Made by a program: the position numbers and the translations under genes. Of a stretch of DNA of 64,000 bases, positions 27,641 through 36,317 are shown piece by piece. The stretch comes from Bacteroides coprosuis DSM 18011 (lineage in GTDB: Bacteria > Bacteroidota > Bacteroidia > Bacteroidales > Bacteroidaceae). How positions within the stretch are numbered: the first letter of the stretch is position 1; each line of letters opens with the position of its first letter. The notes beneath the pieces were generated by a model. It was not told where the DNA came from. It did not search any database and was given only the letters and a program-made list of their open reading frames with translations. The stretch covers positions 1,914,780 through 1,978,779 of the forward strand of contig CM001167.1 in the NCBI GenBank assembly GCA_000212915.1. The letters are read 5' to 3'.

Positions 27641-30600
27641 TTATCTCCTTGATTTTTTCGTTACCTTATGTTTCTGCATAAGCATATTCTCGTTCAATGT
27701 GATTTCAAGTGATGTGGTTTCATCCTTGGTTACAACAAAGAACGCTTCCATCGGAGCAACCAGTAGATTGGAGTTGTCCTTGCTTGAAACTGTCTGACTT
27801 TCAATAGTCGCATCTTTATTGTATGAATTGCCGCTACACACTCGTATTTCTTCAATTTCAGAGTTTGCCTCCATCAGTTTTGCCACATTGATATGTGTCA
27901 TAAACGGATTGCCCATAAGGAATGTCTTGCCTTTTTCTCGGTTATTGAGTGTAATTTTCCGAGGAATACTCATAGCAAAACGCCCGATATCCGCAACCGT
28001 TCTATCTATTGACTCTGATTTCCCGGTGGAAGTGCCATTGGAACGGAAATAGGAATACTGGGTATGTTCCTTAGGAAAACGGAATGTATAATTATTCCTA
28101 TCATTGGACGAACCCGCTTTGAACAAAAAACCTTGTCCTACGGCATACTTCGTGTTTACAGCGTTGAAATCCGTGGACCAACGTGCTGTTCCGACATCGG
28201 TTCCGTTTAACTCCTCATCTTTTTCTATTGCCGCACCATTCCAGAAGTGTTGATATACGATTGGTTGGTTACGGACTTCTTTATAGTTTTCAGCAGACAA
28301 AACGGTAAAATACTTGTCTTTTCCCCAATTTGCATTTGGAGATATGAACATATCACCGGTGTACATTTCCTGCAACGGGGCGGAAAGCAGATAATAGTGC
28401 CCACCTTGTAGTGTTTTATCAACAAACACTTTGCCTCCCATTGTGAGATGATGTGTGCCGACTACTTCTGCACCACTTTCAAAATGGATGTTCCTGCAAT
28501 AGTTCTTTTCATTGCTTGAAAGTTCCGGATATTGTTTGGCATTTGCCGGAATAATGACATTGGTACACGACCACGGACTACCGTCCGTCCAATTCGCCCA
28601 TTCGTTCCACTCCGTTGATGCAGCATTGGTTTTCCAAATTGTCACCTGTGGGTGAATGACGGCGTTGACATCATAAGCCAATAGTTGACTGTTGTCTGCC
28701 GAATAAATATAGAGCATATAACGACCAACAGGCAACGCCCGTGCAGGAATAACGATCTGTCCGCCGGAAATGGTGGCATTGATGGTTATATCTTTTTTGT
28801 TTTCATCATTATAACACCAAATACTTAATTCGGAATCTGCCGGAGTTCCACTGACCGGAATATTCAAGACATTGCCATAGCATGTATGAAATGCTGCGTC
28901 CTCTATTTCCAGTTTGTCACCATCATCATCGGTATCAGCGCAGTTGGGAATGCCGTCGCCATCGGAATCAGGGCGGATAAATACTCCGCATATTTTTGAG
29001 GTATTCAGCAGTTGTAATCCGCCGACAGTGAACTCAATGCGGTCAAACTCCTGTTCGGGAGTTACTTCAATATATGTATATCCGCCATGTGAAATTAGGC
29101 TGGCTCCCAAAATGTCAAAATCAGCAGTGCTTGCAACTTTGGTATCTCCATTATAAACTTTCAATTCTCCAACTTTGGATAAGTTTACAGAAAGTAAATC
29201 TCCCATATTGCCAAACACCAATCCAATAGACTGGTTGGCTTTTTGCTTTCGGAACTTCAATGCGATTGTAGATCCACCTAAAGAAACTCCGTCGTTGAGC
29301 AAAGCTCCCGTTTCCAAACTGCCATCGAGTAGATAATCCAAGTTTTTGAATGTATTTCCGACAGACAGGAGACCTGCACCAATCAGTGTCTTGTTATAAT
29401 CTATTTGCAAGTCATCTTTCAAATTTGTCATTAGCTCCATGCAGCCACCCATACCGGAGGATTCATCACATGATGGATCTTCATAGAAAATGCTATATAT
29501 CCGCATGGATGTGAGTACATCCGCTACACCTTTGCGCCATAGTTCAATCCGGTCAAACGGTTGGTCTGTTTCAATGCTGAGACGCACTTTGTCATTGGCA
29601 GAGCCTATCAAACTCAGATGTACGCTTGAATTTCCTGTTGTCACATCATTGTTGATAAGGTTATCGCCGTCATAAAGTTTTATTTTGAAAAAACTCAGCG
29701 CACTCAAATCGAGCAGCATTGTATTTGCCTGTACCACAAATCCTGTACGAATCTTTCCAGCTGCTGATACTGACGTGTTCATCTTGAATGCAGCCACAGG
29801 ATTCCATTCCAGAACCGATGCCAGTTGATTGGTTGTAGCATAATTGTCCGGGTTCTGATCTACAACATTGTTCATATTGTTGCTACCATTAAACAGACAA
29901 AGCAGGCAACCCTTCCATCCGAGTGCTTCCACTGCATATGCGCCATGAGAAGCGGCAGTGATGGCTTTGTTACATCCGGCATTCCCATTTACAGATTTGT
30001 GCGTGATTGTAGCCGTATGACTAAGTTGTCGTCCGTCAGGAGCAGTATACAATGCTTGTATTCGGTAAGCACCATCATGGCTCATGCCAATGAGAATGTT
30101 TCCATTCTGCACGGAAGGATTTGAACCGTATGGTTCCGACAATATAGTATAGGTCACGTTTCCTTTTGTTGCTTCCGGCAACCGATATGAATAGTTGTAT
30201 GTAACATCATCGCCAAATGTGAAATAATTCGAGGGATCAAGTCTAACACCTTCCCGGATATAGGCGTAATAAACATTCATGCCACCTAAATTTAGCAAAC
30301 CGGCAGGATGTTTGAACTCTATTTGCGAACACTCTTGCGTTGTGACCATATTAGTGAGTGTCTGTCCGGAAAAACCAATCAGACTCAGGCTTAATAAAGA
30401 TGTTGCAGGTGTAGATTCTTCAACCTCTTTATTGTCGGTATCATAAGAGGTCAATGTGGGGGCTGCTTGACCGAATAAGTCAAGACCGAGCACTTTGTTG
30501 GTACTATAATAAAATCCCACTTCTGTTCCGGCAGAAATCGAACGCTTCAAATTTATTCGGGCATAGGAGCGAATGCCTAATTGCGACATGAACGGTGCGG

Positions 30601-31420
30601 AATTGTCCAAATCGTTGTCTATAAGATTGTCAGATGATGCGATATTACTTTTGCTGATAGCTGGTGTTCCCCCTGTCCAATAACTGTTGAACTGCGCCTC
30701 GGATGTAGCGCGAATTTCGGGGTTCTCGCCCACAAAGGCATATTTCACAGCCAAAGCTATGTTGGATGCAACCGTGGCATCAACTCCGGTGAAACTCATG
30801 CGCACCTCGTTGAATGGTTTGCTTGCATCAAAGGAAAGTACACGGTCAGCTACGGAATTACCTACATTGAACGACAGCAGGTCAAGTTTGAGTGTCGTTG
30901 TCTCATCGGCTGTATATACGGATTCTTGCTTTTGGCCGTTAAGATAGGTCTCCAATGTCAACCCTTTAAGAAGACTGAGGTCAAGCAATTTAGCACCGCC
31001 TACCTCAGTATCCTTATACACGAATCCAACCTTTTGTTTGGCGGCATATACATGATAAAGGTCCTTGACCGACACAATGGGCGTGTATGCAACGCCCGCG
31101 CTGATCGCCACAGGAATATTGCAAGCATTGGTTATAACTGTATCCACAATGTTATTCAACGCCCCGTTGCTAACGCCGATTACATTGACGGTAGAGGAAT
31201 TGATTTCGTTGATTACACGTCCCGGTCCAACAATGGGCACACGACAGTTATCGCTCTTCCAAGTCCCATCGGCTTGCTGTATCAGACCTCCGGGGCTTGT
31301 CACTTCGATTGCCGCCCGGCTTTGCATTTTCTCCGGAGAAGGTCCGTAATCAAGTTCGTTATCAGTACACGAACTGAGAATGACGGCTGCAAGCATCACC
31401 GGTATAAAAACTCTGTTCAT
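27641..31420 (-). CDS. Large fimbria-associated adhesin with thrombospondin type 3-like repeat
   Basis: About 1,259 residues from the chosen ATG (MNRVFIPVMLAAVILSSC, lipobox Cys); a longer reading needs TTG at 31441. The body consists of several similar beta-rich domains, seen as repeated phrases such as VNLSKVGELKVYNGD, LDLSALSFFKIKLYDGD and FDRIELWRKG. A calcium-binding thrombospondin type 3-like stretch, DSDGDGIPNCADTDDDGD, separates these from the C-terminal part. The last 250 residues carry a T9SS-associated-looking or adhesin-type module (WNEWANWTDGSPW). Likely the tip adhesin of the fimbria, contacting host or partner cells. Confidence 0.78.
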   Translation of the reverse strand: MNRVFIPVMLAAVILSSCTDNELDYGPSPEKMQSRAAIEVTSPGGLIQQADGTWKSDNCRVPIVGPGRVINEINSSTVNVIGVSNGALNNIVDTVITNACNIPVAISAGVAYTPIVSVKDLYHVYAAKQKVGFVYKDTEVGGAKLLDLSLLKGLTLETYLNGQKQESVYTADETTTLKLDLLSFNVGNSVADRVLSFDASKPFNEVRMSFTGVDATVASNIALAVKYAFVGENPEIRATSEAQFNSYWTGGTPAISKSNIASSDNLIDNDLDNSAPFMSQLGIRSYARINLKRSISAGTEVGFYYSTNKVLGLDLFGQAAPTLTSYDTDNKEVEESTPATSLLSLSLIGFSGQTLTNMVTTQECSQIEFKHPAGLLNLGGMNVYYAYIREGVRLDPSNYFTFGDDVTYNYSYRLPEATKGNVTYTILSEPYGSNPSVQNGNILIGMSHDGAYRIQALYTAPDGRQLSHTATITHKSVNGNAGCNKAITAASHGAYAVEALGWKGCLLCLFNGSNNMNNVVDQNPDNYATTNQLASVLEWNPVAAFKMNTSVSAAGKIRTGFVVQANTMLLDLSALSFFKIKLYDGDNLINNDVTTGNSSVHLSLIGSANDKVRLSIETDQPFDRIELWRKGVADVLTSMRIYSIFYEDPSCDESSGMGGCMELMTNLKDDLQIDYNKTLIGAGLLSVGNTFKNLDYLLDGSLETGALLNDGVSLGGSTIALKFRKQKANQSIGLVFGNMGDLLSVNLSKVGELKVYNGDTKVASTADFDILGASLISHGGYTYIEVTPEQEFDRIEFTVGGLQLLNTSKICGVFIRPDSDGDGIPNCADTDDDGDKLEIEDAAFHTCYGNVLNIPVSGTPADSELSIWCYNDENKKDITINATISGGQIVIPARALPVGRYMLYIYSADNSQLLAYDVNAVIHPQVTIWKTNAASTEWNEWANWTDGSPWSCTNVIIPANAKQYPELSSNEKNYCRNIHFESGAEVVGTHHLTMGGKVFVDKTLQGGHYYLLSAPLQEMYTGDMFISPNANWGKDKYFTVLSAENYKEVRNQPIVYQHFWNGAAIEKDEELNGTDVGTARWSTDFNAVNTKYAVGQGFLFKAGSSNDRNNYTFRFPKEHTQYSYFRSNGTSTGKSESIDRTVADIGRFAMSIPRKITLNNREKGKTFLMGNPFMTHINVAKLMEANSEIEEIRVCSGNSYNKDATIESQTVSSKDNSNLLVAPMEAFFVVTKDETTSLEITLNENMLMQKHKVTKKSRR

Positions 31421-31441
31421 ATAACTATATATTGTTTTCAA

Positions 31442-31809
31442 ATTATAATCATCTTAGGTGGAGTCTATTGCTAAGGCATCGGGAAATGGTCGTACCTGTC
31501 ACCACGAGAGCCAAAGCCAAACTCAGTAACGACCGTCATATGCGGTCTGTGTTAGCCGCACTATGGCGACTCCATGTTGGGCAATCAATTACGTTTGCCC
31601 ATCCGTATTAAGTTAGTTTTATCTAATATAATTCTCTCTGTTTTCTACTCACAACTTTTCTGCATGAGTTTTGCAGACCTTTCGGAGTGCTTCTTGCCGA
31701 TGATACAATAATCATCAGTCATATTGTTATTAACAGCACCCCGAAACGGTGTTTGCCGCCTCCGGGTGCTGTGTTAGGATTTAATCGGGGAATATACCTG
31801 ATTCATTGA
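31442..31809 (-). other. Structured-looking gap between fimbrillin and adhesin genes
   Basis: A 370-bp break inside an otherwise tight operon. On the minus strand it begins with a terminator-like hairpin and then has nested complementary segments: a hairpin GGGCAA/TTGCCC, and a distant pair TGGAGTC/GACTCCA enclosing at least two smaller stems (GACCG/CGGTC and TGGT/ACCA). A 22-codon ORF (MTVVTEFGFGSRGDRYDHF, 31471-31539) lies within the enclosed part. It may be an RNA leader, a processing site or a small RNA. Confidence 0.45.
31733..31772 (-). terminator. Hairpin after the fimbrillin gene
   Basis: A 9-bp stem ACAGCACCC/GGGTGCTGT with a 22-nt loop, without a T-run, about 40 bp after the fimbrillin stop. 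It may attenuate transcription or stabilise the 3' end so that fimbrillin is made in excess over the downstream adhesin. Confidence 0.5.
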
Positions 31810-33006
31810 TTAGTCTTCCTCAATACCCATGTTGTGTATAACACCCCAAGCGTTGTTCAGGATAATTGTGATTTCATTGTTAACGCTCAAGTCAATGGGT
31901 TCGTCCGGATCGGGATTTTCGGGGTCAGGTCCAGTGGTTGTACCTGCCTTAAGTTTCTTACCAAACGAGTAGAAATAGTTACGGTTCACGTTGAAGATTT
32001 TAGAATTATCTTCACCTGTCTGAGTCTGATCAAGAACACCGGTCCAAGTTTTCAGGTCATTACCGTCTTCATCACACAAGGCGATGGTAAATGTTGCCTT
32101 GCCGTCCACTTTTGCAAATGGAACGAGGAAGCAACCGCCGAGGAGTGAATTATCCTCTGTTTTGAGGTTGGTTTCATTCTTGCCTGCCCAATTGTAGATA
32201 CTGTCAGTAACTGTTACACCATCAGTAGGAATTGTAAGATTCAGAATTGTAACTTTTCCAGTACCAACAATACCACACTGGTTCTGCAACGCAAGTGAAG
32301 GAATGTTGTAGGCGGTATTGCTTGAAGAAGCATACACACGGACAGATTTAACCGTTGTTTCTCCTACTTTTTCAGGGATATTCTTGAAATAACCAAGAAC
32401 ACCGGCAACTTCACGGCGCATTTCTACCTGAACAGGAGTTGTGCTGATTTTGCCTTTGTCGTTAGTGGAGAATACTTTTTCTCCGGCAAAGATTTCCTCA
32501 ACATCCTCAACATCCTCAACATCCTCTCCAACGTTAGGAGTTGCAACTGCAAGAGCGGCAGTCCAGTCAAGAGTTGTTTTCAACTCTTTTTTGTAGCCAT
32601 AGGCAACCAGTTTGTACTCTGCTGACTTGTCAAGGTTCTTCAGCTTGACAGTCTTGGTTGTCTTGTTGTCGGTTGTGCCGGGAGAAACGGCATTTTGGGT
32701 TCCCCAATTGCTGATTGCCCAACCCTCGGCAAGGTCTGTGGTAACGCCGGTCGCAGCCTCCCAGTTCTCACCGTTTTTCTTGAAGAGCTTGAGCTCAACA
32801 TCCGTTACTTCGCTGTACGCCTCAGAGCTATACACCGGACGAGCGGAACGTGTTTCGGCACCGCTGCCACCGGCATTGAGAGCTAATGTAATTTCACCTG
32901 AGACGTTTACGTCGTTTGCACCATCAATGATGACATCTTCATCATTGGAACATGCGGAGAACAGCATTATGCCTGCTGCTGCCGCGAATAGAACGTTTTT
33001 CTTCAT
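31810..33006 (-). CDS. Major fimbrillin candidate (Mfa1/FimA-like)
   Basis: 398-residue lipoprotein-type precursor with lipobox LFSAC followed by SNDED. ETRSARPVYS near residue 55 is a plausible protease cleavage site for pilin maturation. VEMRREVAGVLGYFKNIPE is a conserved core phrase shared with the subunit two genes downstream. It ends LNNAWGVIHNMGIEED, very like the end of the anchor protein encoded just upstream. A short in-frame repeat codes for three Glu-Asp-Val units near residue 165. Position, followed by a hairpin, and size suggest it is the main shaft subunit. Confidence 0.82.
   Translation of the reverse strand: MKKNVLFAAAAGIMLFSACSNDEDVIIDGANDVNVSGEITLALNAGGSGAETRSARPVYSSEAYSEVTDVELKLFKKNGENWEAATGVTTDLAEGWAISNWGTQNAVSPGTTDNKTTKTVKLKNLDKSAEYKLVAYGYKKELKTTLDWTAALAVATPNVGEDVEDVEDVEEIFAGEKVFSTNDKGKISTTPVQVEMRREVAGVLGYFKNIPEKVGETTVKSVRVYASSSNTAYNIPSLALQNQCGIVGTGKVTILNLTIPTDGVTVTDSIYNWAGKNETNLKTEDNSLLGGCFLVPFAKVDGKATFTIALCDEDGNDLKTWTGVLDQTQTGEDNSKIFNVNRNYFYSFGKKLKAGTTTGPDPENPDPDEPIDLSVNNEITIILNNAWGVIHNMGIEED
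32496..32522. repeat. Three perfect 9-bp tandem repeats in the fimbrillin gene
   Basis: The unit CCTCAACAT is repeated three times without error, coding on the minus strand for repeated Val-Glu-Asp. Copy-number change would add or remove three residues without frameshift. Confidence 0.9.
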
Positions 33007-33054
33007 ATGATAAATAATTTTGTTAAAAAAAATAGTTAATTATAAAGTTCTCTT

Positions 33055-33963
33055 TTATTCTTCCTCAATATCCATCTGACTGATAATCGTCCATGAATTG
33101 TTCAGCAAAGCATAGATGATAAAACCTTGCTTTTCGCAATCCCACACATAACGCAGGACAGTCAATTCGTTCCTTTTCATGGTTATTTTCACATCTTTGG
33201 GAGTAAGCAACGGGCTCGAAGGGTCTGACGCATTGATAAAATCAAGATGCAGCTTCGTTCCATTCTCTTTCAAAGAGGGTGAAAGCACCGTTTTAGTTAT
33301 TATGTTCTGCTCCGGTTCCCATAGATGAGTTGCCAAGACATCTGTAATACTTGTATATTTGAAGGCGTTATTCACATTGTCATAAATGCCATTTATTTCT
33401 TTCCGTGAACCGTTGATTCCTTCGAGCAAACATTCCCATTTTTTTTCAATAATGAGCTTGCCTTTTGTCCGCTCCATTTCCACTGTTTGGTTGTTATGCC
33501 ATGCATCATAGAGTATGGTGTCGTTGGTCATATAGATGTCTTCTCCCTCCATACTATTGGGATTAAGGTCAAGCGAGAGACCATCTTCACTTATCGCATC
33601 AAGGTTGCTCATGCCACCCCATACTGTCAGGACATACCTGCCATGAGGAATACAGGGGCAGAGATCAATCGGAAGAATTTGCTTGTCGCCCTTGACCTCA
33701 AACACACCCGACTCTTCAACAACGTCGCCCGTATTCAAATCACGCAATACATAGTAGAGAGTCGGCACATATTCGCGGAAGGCAAGATTATCGTCCTTAC
33801 GCTGCTCTGCTTCGACATTATCGACATTGAAATAGTTTTTGTCCTTGACTGCTATGTTGATTTGGAGCGGTGAACAATCTTCAATCTCGTCACGAATGCA
33901 AGACGTGAATGTCATGGCAGGTAGCAATAGAATGTACGCTATATTTCTGATTGTTCCTTTCAT
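33055..33963 (-). CDS. FimB/Mfa2-family fimbrial anchor
   Basis: About 302 residues with signal and lipobox AMTFTSC then IRDEIEDCSP, the typical start of FimB/Mfa2 proteins. LCPCIPHGRYVLTVWGG is the conserved Pro-Gly-x-Tyr strand of the family. These proteins cap and anchor the fimbria in the outer membrane. The start is the ATG preceded by AAGGAGG, an unusually strong Shine-Dalgarno sequence for this phylum; a TTG two codons earlier overlaps the previous stop. The tail LNNSWTIISQMDIEEE parallels the fimbrillin tail. Confidence 0.85.
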   Translation of the reverse strand: MKGTIRNIAYILLLPAMTFTSCIRDEIEDCSPLQINIAVKDKNYFNVDNVEAEQRKDDNLAFREYVPTLYYVLRDLNTGDVVEESGVFEVKGDKQILPIDLCPCIPHGRYVLTVWGGMSNLDAISEDGLSLDLNPNSMEGEDIYMTNDTILYDAWHNNQTVEMERTKGKLIIEKKWECLLEGINGSRKEINGIYDNVNNAFKYTSITDVLATHLWEPEQNIITKTVLSPSLKENGTKLHLDFINASDPSSPLLTPKDVKITMKRNELTVLRYVWDCEKQGFIIYALLNNSWTIISQMDIEEE

Positions 33964-33965
33964 AC

Positions 33966-35741
33966 TCAATCCTCCTTACCATTAGTTATGATGTTGATAA
34001 ACCGTTGCTCGTTGTGGTAAGGCAGGAAATCCACCTCTGTTTTGGCACGGTTGTGTAATTTGCTATCTATAACAGCATCTACGATATGTTTATAGAATGT
34101 TGCCGTGACGCCAAATCTTGCGGAAATCATTGAACGGACATATTCCGCAACAGGAGTCGTTGCTTGTACGCCTTCCATAATTTGTTTCGCCTCGTCATTC
34201 TTGTTTACACTTAACGCTGCAATCGCACTGTTTACGTCAGCATACGGTCGCAGAAGTGTGTAAGCTTCTGAGAGTTTGCGTTGTTTCGCATTCAGTAGTC
34301 CGAGGTTATATCTGGCCTCCGGTAATTCAACATTCTGTAATAGTTCGATGGCACGTTCATAGTTCTCAGCAAACACATAACTTGCAGCAAGTGTGTTCAG
34401 CATTTCCGGTGTATATTCTTTCCGGGTTTCAAGGACTTGACGCGCATCATCTGTACGATTCTCATTGAGGTATAATATGGCAAGATTGTTGGCAGCTACA
34501 TCGGATTCAGGGAAATATTTGAGAATTGTTTCATAGACCTGAATACGAGACTTGTCATCAGCAGCAAGCGTTGATACACGCAGTATCTCTTCTTCGTTGA
34601 ACGCATCGGAACGTTTCTTGTACATTTCAAGCAATTCCGCATCGTCAGTGAAACTCTTGATTGTCCAAGAGTAATCATAGAGAACTTTGCGGTCTTTTGC
34701 CAGATAATTGTTTTTAATGCGTGTCCAGCAAGTAAGGCGACGTATATATTTCTCTGCTGCATCATCAGTGGGACCGGGATATTTGAGCATCAACTTACGC
34801 ACCTTGATACTGTCTGGGTCGTTTGCCGCAATCATTGCCTGAACAACAGGCTCCCAGCCTTCGGGTACTGCACCTGTCTTGATAATACGCTGGATGTCCT
34901 TAGACAACCCCAACTGCGATATAAGCCAGTTTTTTGCTGAAGTTGCACGATTGTTGGCAAGCATTATATTGTGCTGATAGCTTGCTTCCGCAGATGCGGA
35001 GCCGAATATGTTGAGGCTCGTAAGTGTGGCAAGCGAATCCAGCAATATCGGACGGAGGGTTTCCAACATACCTGTCAATTCGCTACGGTTATTGGCCAAG
35101 TCCATGACAATATTCCACTTGTCAACTATAAACTGCAAACGGGCTTCACCTTTGCCTTGATGTACTTTCGGACGTATCTTGAACTCCGGCTCAATCCATG
35201 ACAGGTTATATTCCTTACGGACATCTATCAATGAAACCGGGACACTGACGTTTGCAATGTCAATCGTGTCAATGCCCGTGCATTGACCGCAACCGTCATT
35301 GGATACCACACCGACAATCCGGGCATTATCCACCCTTTCGGGAATCTCTACACTCTTATTGAACGGTATGGCTATCGTTTCTGAAAGTTTTTCTATTTTA
35401 ACCGCTTGTCGGGCATACGGATCCTCATATCTGTGAAGTACCTCTTTACGATGCTTTTTCTTGCTGTAGATGGGAGCGTCAAGCACAAGTGGTTCGTATT
35501 CGTCAAGCACACTGTCCTCTACAACCAATTGAGGAGAAATGACCAAACGACTTCTTTTTGAAAAATATTTGCCGGGTACATTGAATGTAACCTGCATTTG
35601 AGCCATATTTGCGCTATCCGGTGTGAGTGTGCTTAATGCAGGATCCACTGTCACCGATTTTACATTCTTTTGTGTGACACATCCTGCAAATATGCCGACC
35701 GAAGTAGCCAACAATACCGGATAAATGATATTTCTTTTCAT
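33966..35741 (-). CDS. DUF3868-type fimbrial-operon lipoprotein with OmpA-like and TPR parts
   Basis: About 591 residues from the ATG at MKRNIIYPVLLATSVG; lipobox IFAGC. The N-terminal half matches DUF3868 (SRLVISPQLVVED, later CGQCTGIDTIDIANV). From about residue 210 there is an OmpA-like segment (ASAEASYQHNIMLANNRATSAKNWL). The C-terminal 200 residues look like tetratricopeptide repeats (AANNLAILYLNENRTDDAR and ARYNLGLLNAKQRKLSEAY). Such proteins regularly open Bacteroidales fimbrial operons and may link the fimbria to the cell wall or aid assembly. Confidence 0.82.
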   Translation of the reverse strand: MKRNIIYPVLLATSVGIFAGCVTQKNVKSVTVDPALSTLTPDSANMAQMQVTFNVPGKYFSKRSRLVISPQLVVEDSVLDEYEPLVLDAPIYSKKKHRKEVLHRYEDPYARQAVKIEKLSETIAIPFNKSVEIPERVDNARIVGVVSNDGCGQCTGIDTIDIANVSVPVSLIDVRKEYNLSWIEPEFKIRPKVHQGKGEARLQFIVDKWNIVMDLANNRSELTGMLETLRPILLDSLATLTSLNIFGSASAEASYQHNIMLANNRATSAKNWLISQLGLSKDIQRIIKTGAVPEGWEPVVQAMIAANDPDSIKVRKLMLKYPGPTDDAAEKYIRRLTCWTRIKNNYLAKDRKVLYDYSWTIKSFTDDAELLEMYKKRSDAFNEEEILRVSTLAADDKSRIQVYETILKYFPESDVAANNLAILYLNENRTDDARQVLETRKEYTPEMLNTLAASYVFAENYERAIELLQNVELPEARYNLGLLNAKQRKLSEAYTLLRPYADVNSAIAALSVNKNDEAKQIMEGVQATTPVAEYVRSMISARFGVTATFYKHIVDAVIDSKLHNRAKTEVDFLPYHNEQRFINIITNGKED

Positions 35742-35753
35742 ACGAATCTGCAT

Positions 35754-36296
35754 TTAGAATATATAGACTAATGAAATGGCGGCTTTGGTCGGTCCGACAT
35801 AATTCTTATGTTTCCTTTCGTAGCATTTGATACATGGTATGCGGTCGCTTTCTTTGTACCAAAGCCTCTCATAACCTAATCCGATTTCAGCTTCAAGATT
35901 CCAGTGCGGTGAGAGAATCCAGTTATATCCATAGGTGATGCCACCTCCTGCCATGTAACCGTCATAGCGTTTGTCGCGGAATCCACCGAAGAACTGCGCC
36001 CCGTGTCCGTGCAGGCCGAAGAAATGACCTTCAAACTTTTCACACACCCAATACTTCACTTCCGGCTCGACAAGCCAAAAGCGCATTTTTTTATCATTTT
36101 TATATGTCCACGGGTTGTACGAACCACTAAGTTGAAGCGTCACGCGGTTACTTGTCGCAACTTCAACTCCACCATTTACAGTTCCACCGGCAAGCCAGTA
36201 AAGCCCATTGGTTTTTATGGCGACATCTTGTGCAGCTATCTTAGTTATTCCTGATAGGAATATTATCAATACAATCGCAATTCGACTTAATCTCAT
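35754..36296 (-). CDS. DUF3575 family outer-membrane beta-barrel protein
   Basis: 180 residues with a cleavable signal (LIIFLSGITKIAAQ) and alternating hydrophobic strands ending in Phe (AAISLVYIF), typical of a small outer-membrane barrel. DIAIKTNGLYWLAGGTVNGGVE-like phrasing near residue 25 and EIGLGYERLWYKE mark DUF3575, whose members head fimbrial operons in this order. It is the first gene of the operon. Its upstream region is cut by the terminal repeat of the IS982 element 22 bp away, so the original promoter may be lost or replaced. Confidence 0.85.
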   Translation of the reverse strand: MRLSRIAIVLIIFLSGITKIAAQDVAIKTNGLYWLAGGTVNGGVEVATSNRVTLQLSGSYNPWTYKNDKKMRFWLVEPEVKYWVCEKFEGHFFGLHGHGAQFFGGFRDKRYDGYMAGGGITYGYNWILSPHWNLEAEIGLGYERLWYKESDRIPCIKCYERKHKNYVGPTKAAISLVYIF

Positions 36297-36317
36297 ACGC
36301 CTTATAATTCTGTTACC

